A stretch of 64,000 bases of DNA from Dactylis glomerata (taxonomy: Eukaryota; Streptophyta; Magnoliopsida; Poales; Poaceae): NCBI GenBank assembly GCA_007115705.1, contig QXEO01000235.1:1716741-1780740 (forward strand), given 5' to 3'. Made by a program: the position numbers and the translations under genes. This document shows, in pieces, positions 57,561 to 64,000 of the stretch. Below the pieces are notes generated by a model that did no database searches, was not told the origin of the DNA, and saw only the letters and a program-made list of their open reading frames with translations. Position 1 is the stretch's first letter; the number at the start of each line of letters is the position of its first letter.

Positions 57561-58391
57561 TGATGGCGTGTGGATAACACCCCGTTGGGAACCCCAAGAG
57601 GAAGGTATGATGACCACAGCAGCAAGTCTTCCCTCAGTTGTGAAACCAAGATTTATCAAACCAGTAGGAGAAAACCAAACTTCAGAAGGTTGATGCTCGC
57701 TAGCTTCGCGATAGCTCCGACCAATTTATAAGGCACCTCGTCCAGGGCTTTGCTTTGCACTAGCAGCAACGTGGAACCTGCACACAACACAACCAAGTAC
57801 TTTGCCCCAACTTACGATGAGGTTGTCAATCTCACCGGTTTGCTGTAAACAACGGATTAAGTGTATCGAGTGGTAAAAGGGTAATAGTATGCAAGAAAGT
57901 AAATAGTACGAGAAAACGTAAAATGGTATAGCAATGTAAAGGAAATTGAACCGGGGTCCATAGTTCACTAGTGGTGTCTCTCCATAAGATAAATAACAAC
58001 ATGCTGGGTAAACAAATTACAGTTGGGCAATTGATAGAATAAAGATAACGTACATATGTCATGAGGATCACTATGAGATTCACTCTGGGCATTACGACAA
58101 AATACATAGACCGTAATCCAACTGCATCTATGACTAATAACACACCCTCCGGATGTCGTCCGAGCAACCATCGGGTATTAAGTTGCAAACAACGGATAAC
58201 TGCATTAAGCAAAGTGCGTAAAGTAAACAAAGCAAATGTCCTTGGACACAAGAATGTTGTTTTCTCCCTAGTGGCAACAGCACATCTACAACCTTAGAGG
58301 TTTCTGTCACTCCCCCAGATTACTAGAGGCATGAACCCAACTATCGAGCATAAATACTCCCTCTTGGAGTCACTAGCATCTACTCGGCCAA
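57561..58391 (-). repeat. 5' LTR of element A, interrupted
   Basis: It begins tgatggcgtg and follows the A/D family LTR to about 58391 (..tactcggccaa), where LARD-type sequence starts. The remaining ~790 bp of the LTR are not in the window. The stretch from 58068 matches positions 1-330 closely, linking the two ends of element A. Confidence 0.9.
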
Positions 58392-59537
58392 GAAATTGTA
58401 ACATCCCAGGATGTGAGGCTAGAAATAGAGAGAACACAGAAGTGTGCATTGCATTCATGCATAGAAAATCTGGGGAATTTTCGCGCTTTTAAATAAAACT
58501 TGTCAAAGTGATTGAAGCTTCTCTTGAGTTGATGGAATTGAAGTATCTCATCGACTGAAGTGCGATAAACTTCAACATGACCTTTGTTAACAACCTTGTT
58601 TTGGGTAGAGATAATAACAACAATCAAAGGAGATGAATGTGAGGCAGGATTAATATGTTAACACATCATTTTAGGACCTTATAACCAATTCTACCATGAT
58701 CACCATGGTATTTCTTAAACCTAAAACATTGAAGTTGTTCCTAACTTAAAGGAAGACAACACAAGTCTTACCTTGACTCTTAATCTACTTTGTTTTCATA
58801 TCTTGATTAACATAATCTTTCCCATCTAAGTCTATTTAGCTCCAGAACAAGGAGAGAGTCTATATCAAATCCAATATCATTCCTATCTCTTGAGATAGAA
58901 CCATAGGGTATAATTGAGAAGCTTCAGAAGGGGGAAAGACTAACCTAGTACCAAGATGGTCAGAGGAGTTTACAATAGAGTTTAACTACTTAACTAATTA
59001 TCCAGTACTTCTGGGTATTATATAATTCACTCTTAAACTTGTTACCAAAATTGGTAAACCACAAGGTCTAGTGTGCATAAAAGCCATACATTCTTATTTA
59101 AATCATAACTTATTAACTATATGAGATGTAACAAAACTAAGCTCATTTACATTACATTAAATAGTTCAAACTATTTGAATAAAAATAACTATGACCATTT
59201 TGAAACTCTTATGATCATGCCCTGGTGAAATCAAATCAAATCACTTAAAATTTGAACATGACCTTGCTAACTTTGGATATTTTGAGCACAACTGATAATA
59301 GGAACAAATAAGATATGACAATATGCATGATTCACAATAACAGGATCATTTCAAATATGAACTTTGGAAGTTAAACTTCCAAACAATTAATACAACATCA
59401 ATTGATAACAATTCAATTATGAATTACAAATATGTATAAGAATATGAATTGATTCAGCCACAAGTCCATTTAGTGCCAAATGCCACTTGGCTGTCCAAAA
59501 TAAAGATTATTAGAGGATAATCATCATGCCACCTAGG

Positions 59538-59641
59538 ATAGTTATCCACTTCAAAATATCTTCCTATACTTGAACCCCAAGTAATGCTCATAGTTATCCA
59601 CTTGGAAATATCTTCCTTTACTTGAACCCCAAGTAATGCTT
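59538..59641 (+). repeat. 52-bp tandem duplication
   Basis: Two units starting at 59538 and 59590, each with atagttatccactt and cttgaaccccaagtaatgct. They lie within the extra part of the second LARD-like LTR. Confidence 0.88.
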
Positions 59642-59831
59642 ATGCATGAGAGCTTGACAACAAGTAGCTTACTCACCTTGCTCAAACAAGAGTCATCACT
59701 TGAGGTGTCAACTTGTGGTGAGCCTCAAGATACTATAAAAGGAACCCCTTGGCATCCATTTTGGCACCATAAAATCATGGTAGGAGGACACCAACGAATT
59801 TGGGCCATATCATACATTAGATAGGGCCAAG

Positions 59832-59891
59832 AAACACCACCATCACACCAGCAACACCACCATCACACCAGTAACACCACCACACAATCCA
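59832..59891 (+). repeat. 20-bp microrepeat
   Basis: About three units of aacaccaccatcacaccagy type in the second LARD-like LTR. Confidence 0.85.
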
Positions 59892-62564
59892 CCCTACTCA
59901 TGAGTTGAGCAACAGGGCAGGATTCACCACCACCAGCACAACCACAAGAACCAAACCAGCAAGACCAAGACCAAATGGTTACTTAGTTCAATTAGGAACT
60001 AGGTCAAGCAGCTAGGAGGTGCATGCATGCCACAAGATGCAGGTTTATCAGATTTCTCGAAGAACAAGCTTCACAAGACCACCAGGTTGGCCTAATATGA
60101 GAGGAGAGGAGTGTAGTTAATGGGAAAAGGGAAGCACTCACCATAGGCAAGAGAAACATACCTCTGATTCAAAATCATCATTAGCTAAAACTAGGAGCAA
60201 GCAATAATATTTACTCTAACTAGATTTGTAGGAAGGAAATAGTGAGAGGTGTGAGAAATAGGTTTGATAAACAGATATCATCCATCATCAGGAGAGAGTA
60301 TAGGAGTCAAGAAAACCTATCCTTGTTAGGAGGGAAGTATTCTTATGGAGAGCCATAGAGAACCTTGGTTCAAGTACATATTTTACTTAAGCAATGAAAC
60401 ATGTTATGGGTAGTAGTAACACAAACTTAAATCTTAACTCCTAAAATCCTATATAGGTAGAATCTATATCAAACTAACCATATGCTGGGTGTGATCCCTA
60501 TCCTCTAACAATGATGACATAATTCCATCACACTCAATATATTTATCTATCCCATTGGACCCTACTCTACTATTCATATTTCCAGTTATGCATCACTTTG
60601 TGATCATGAGTAAAACCCTAGAACCACATCTTATAATTTAGCCCATGGATTATGTCCACACCATAAACATTCTTAGTATCAACCATATTATTTATCCAGT
60701 GATTAACTTGAACATGTTAATATGTGCATGAGTCTTAACATCAAATAAACAGCATCATGTTCATGGGTGCACATACCCTACTAGGAAATCCAATACTAGC
60801 AACTATTATAAATAATAGTTCTCCTTTCATTCTAATACAAATATAGTGTCTATATACTCTTAAGAAAGTTATTCAAGTTCTTAGAAAAATAAATGGAACC
60901 CTAAAATGGAACATTTAAAATCATCTCTACTAAGACTCTTAATAAAAATCCTAACCAATCTAATAGTATCATGTGCTAATGCCCCTAAACATTATCTTAG
61001 TGCATCATATTATCCTGTACAGATTTGAATTCCAAAATTCCAAAATTTTGTAAAACAGATTTGAATTCAAATTAGCAAATAGAAAACAGATGAAAAAGAA
61101 AAAGGAAAAAGAATCAAACAAGAAAAAAATAGAAGAAGCTCACCTGGCAGCCCACTAAGCCAGCCCGGCCCGAGATACCGTTTTGGGAGGGGGAAAAGAA
61201 GAAGTCTTCTTCTTCCTCCTCTGCACGGTTGACAGCGCGATGCCGACGAGCTCCACATTGACACGCCACCTCTGCTGACCATCCTAACACCGTTGACTGC
61301 CACATCTTCAGTCTTATCGTCTCCGCGCCCATTGGCAAGGATTTCGAAGTGATTCGTGCTCGAATCAAACACCACTGTCACCGCCAAATCACGGTCGTCG
61401 CTGCCGCAGTAAGGGCATCGCCGACCTCCTCTTGTCCTATAAAACCGGCCAGAGCACCGCCAGAGGGCCCTGATGCTCCGTCGTCATCTCTCTGCCTCTC
61501 TCTATTCCTCTGTACCTTCCCCACTAAGGCCCAGTGCATCGCCGGAGTTCCCACAAGACGCCGTCGATGGTGACCACCCCGAGCTCTATAGAGTGGTCCA
61601 GGAGGAGCGCCTTGCCTTCTAGATTGTCCCGGTTCATGGAATCGAGGAGGGGAGTCCGGACTGGAGTGAATCGCCCGTTTCTTTCCTGCCAGACATCGCT
61701 GGAATCCGTGAAGCTCCGCTCACCACTGTCACCAATCAGCCTCATCGAGCACCGCATCAGACTCATGGTGAGTCTCCGCATCTTTAGAGCCCACTAGCTC
61801 ATCCGGGAACCATCTGTAGGTCATTTTTGCGTGTTGGCCGGAGTGCACCGCCGCAGGGAGTCGTCACCGGCGATGCTCCGGCGACCAAAACATAGCGGCG
61901 CCACCACCAGTCGCTTAGCCTTGATCTCCTGATACCAACGCACCCATCTATGCATCCCGAGGAGGGCTAAATCGTCGTCTCCGGCGATCGCCGGCGTCCC
62001 GCCGTGCGCAGTCCATCCTAGTCAACAGAGTTGACTAATCTTGCCAATGTGGCAGCTAATGTGTCCTTGACCCCACCTTTCGGCCGTAGTGGCTAGGCTG
62101 TCTGTAGGTGTAAAAAGTATTTCCCCTGTTATTTGAAATACCTGAAAATGTTTAAAACTTAGAAAAATCATATCTATTTCATTTTGAACCAGAAAATGCA
62201 AATAAGACATCAAAATGATCACAAAAAGAAGACCTATCTGTTTGTACTGTGATATTGTATACTTGTGTGGAATAATTTTAAGTGAAATTTAAAAACATGC
62301 TTAAGTACTATATTTGAATATGAATTTGAATCAAATTTAGGAATCAAATAATTTCTCTAATTATGTAGTAAATATTGTTACACTTAAACAACCCTATTGT
62401 AATTATTACTTCATTATTATAGGATCTTAAATTCAACTTTGCCATTAGCACTTCAATCACTAGAGTTATTTTCCATGGATAATTTTAAAGTACTAAAATT
62501 ATGCAGGACATCAACAAATAATAGTAATTTTAAATTCAACTTTGCCATTAGCACTTCAATCACT

Positions 62565-63489
62565 CATCCGTTAGTCCGTTATAAAATATATCAAGGAGTT
62601 CATTTTTAGGCAATGGTTCTTTAGGCAAAGCTCTAATTAAAGAACAAAACCTTGTCCAAGATTCAGGCAATATCTCTCCTTTTCCCTGTTCAAAATCAAA
62701 GATTTTCTGCACAGCAGCATGTTGAGCACTAGCGGGAAAATATTTCTGAAAGAAAGCATTAACCAAAGCAATAGGACTAGTAAGAGATCCAGGAGACAAG
62801 CTATTAAACCAAATTTTAGCAGCATCTTTCAATGAAAAAGGAAAAATCTTAGCAACAAAATAAGTGCGGAGCTTAATATCATCAGAAAACAAATTACTCA
62901 AAGTAGAAAGCTCATTCATGTGCTCCATAGCACTCTCATCTTTAGTACCACAAAAAGGAGTTTTCTCAACAATAGATATGTAAGATAAATCCAAAGAGAA
63001 ATCATAATCCTTATCTCTAATATTTATAGGAGAAGCAGCAAACTTAGGATCAGGAGATAAATTATATCTAACAGAGCGTCTTGCAAGAAGTTCTTTAACC
63101 TTACCAGCATCTCGAGCAGCACGTGCTTCTGCAATAAAATCATCATTAAGCTCAATATAAGCATCATCATCATAATCATCACTAGGACACTCCCTAGACT
63201 CAGGTGAACTAACAGGTGTAACAATGATGTTTCCCAACTTAGCTCTAGCAATAGTAGCATCTAAAAAGGAACCTAGTGAACCAGTCTCATCAAGCACAGT
63301 AGAAGCATCATCTAAATTATCAGTGGCATTTTCAATCTCAGCAGAAGTAGTAGTAGCGTGTGGGTGTGGTGGTGTAAGCAATTTACTCATAACAGAAGGT
63401 GAATCAAGAGCAACAGAGGTGTTGAGAGTCGTACCTCTTCTTGTAGTGGATGGCAATATAGGAACTTTTCCATCACGAGGTTTACCCAT
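62565..63489 (-). pseudogene. gag: Truncated gag of a second C-family element
   Basis: Gag starts at the ATG at 63489 (MGKPRDGKVP) and is open for about 308 codons, to the junction. It aligns with the gag of element C, without that copy's frameshift (FVAKIFPFSLKDAAKIW here). The frame breaks off after DIFYNGLTDE, at the join with the LARD-like LTR. The rest of the element is missing. Confidence 0.85.
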
Positions 63490-63548
63490 GATGAAAGGAT
63501 TGCAGCGAACAATATGAATACCAAGTGAACTTACAGATAAAGCTATGC

Positions 63549-63566
63549 TCCCCGGCAACGGCGCCA
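63549..63566 (-). other. Primer-binding site of second C-family element
   Basis: Plus-strand tccccggcaacggcgcca, an exact tRNA-Asp 3' end match, 11 bp from the LTR start. Confidence 0.9.
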
Positions 63567-63577
63567 GAAAATAGTCT

Positions 63578-64000
63578 TGATGTCCCACAATTATAGGGGA
63601 TCGCAACAGTCTTCGAGGGAAGTATTACCCAAATTTATTGATTCGACACAAGGGGAGCCAAAGAATATATGTAAGCCTTAACAGATGAGTTGTCAATTCA
63701 GCTGCACCTGGAAACAGTCTTGCTCGCAGTGGTTTATCAGTAGCAACAGTTTTATAGTGATGACAGTAGTGAAACAGTAACAGCAGTAGTAAAATAGCAG
63801 CAGTAATAGTAACGGTTGTAAACAGTAGGAACAAATACTGTAGGCATAGGGATGGATAACGGGCGTTGCATGGATAAGATAATTCATGAAATCAATGAGA
63901 TACGGGCATTGCAGATAAATAATGATAAAGCATCCTAGTACAAACAATCATAGGCATGTGTTCCGTATATAGTCGTACGTGCTCACAAGGAGAAACTTGC
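63578..64000 (-). repeat. 5' LTR of second C-family element, partial
   Basis: It begins tgatgtcccac and follows the element C LTR to the window edge. Confidence 0.88.

Larger units (their letters stand above)
58397..62564 (+). mobile_element. Second LARD-like LTR, diverged and truncated
   Basis: It starts tgtaacatcccaggat, as the LARD LTR does, and follows it in patches: gcattgcattcatgcata early on, the GC-rich island at about 61140-62100, and atcaaaatgatcacaaaaa after it. It is much diverged and carries extra sequence of about 1.5 kb around 58740-60240. It stops at 62564 in the middle of what should be LTR. No gene is called. It interrupts the 5' LTR of element A. Confidence 0.75.

Overview
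The window is a stack of nested plant transposable elements and contains no recognisable host gene. The sequence families point to a large-genome grass of the Triticeae (wheat, barley, rye or Aegilops type). These families are Athila-lineage Gypsy LTR elements with TGATACGTC..ATCA termini and tRNA-Asp primer sites, a 5-kb-LTR Sukkula-like LARD, a Tat-lineage Gypsy element and a Mutator-like DNA transposon. Family names were assigned by recall and motif, not by a database search.

Nesting order, supported by target-site duplications (TSDs). The oldest host is element A, an Athila-like element on the minus strand. Its 3' LTR runs off the left edge (1-1109) and its PBS and 5' LTR lie at 57532-58391. 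A was hit by three insertions: an 18.6-kb MULE (3500-22067, TSD tagtataaa), a solo LTR of its own family (23165-24779, TSD atttg), and element C (25350-56475, TSD gaggg). C is a second Athila-like family with 1.4-kb LTRs. C was in turn hit by a LARD (27462-40763, TSD tttcc) and by element D (44399-52744, TSD atatc), an A-family copy whose gag-protease frame is still open. On the right, A's 5' LTR is interrupted by a second, diverged LARD LTR (58397-62564). That LTR is fused to a truncated C-family copy (62565 to the window end).

The MULE (about 7.8 kb without its insertion) has 245-bp terminal inverted repeats. It carries a mudrA transposase gene with two nonsense codons, a tandem-repeat reading frame, and a two-exon gene on the opposite strand for a coiled-coil protein with a C-terminal membrane anchor. 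A Tat-lineage retrotransposon (8441-19221, TSD ctgtc) sits in the repeat frame.

The most unusual structure is in that retrotransposon. Its integrase end is missing. In its place is a near-identical 2.9-kb copy of the MULE sequence that lies immediately upstream of the 5' LTR, so transposase-LTR appears twice (5507-9572 and 15156-19221). This looks like break repair primed from the LTR and closed by short homology at the RNase H/integrase border.

Other signals worth checking are a GC-rich hairpin kept at the same LTR position in different families, a second polypurine tract about 2 kb upstream of the 3' LTR in both Athila-like families, and a GC-rich island inside the LARD LTRs. All protein-coding content is transposon-derived; apart from the D gag-pro frame and possibly the MULE coiled-coil gene, it is broken.
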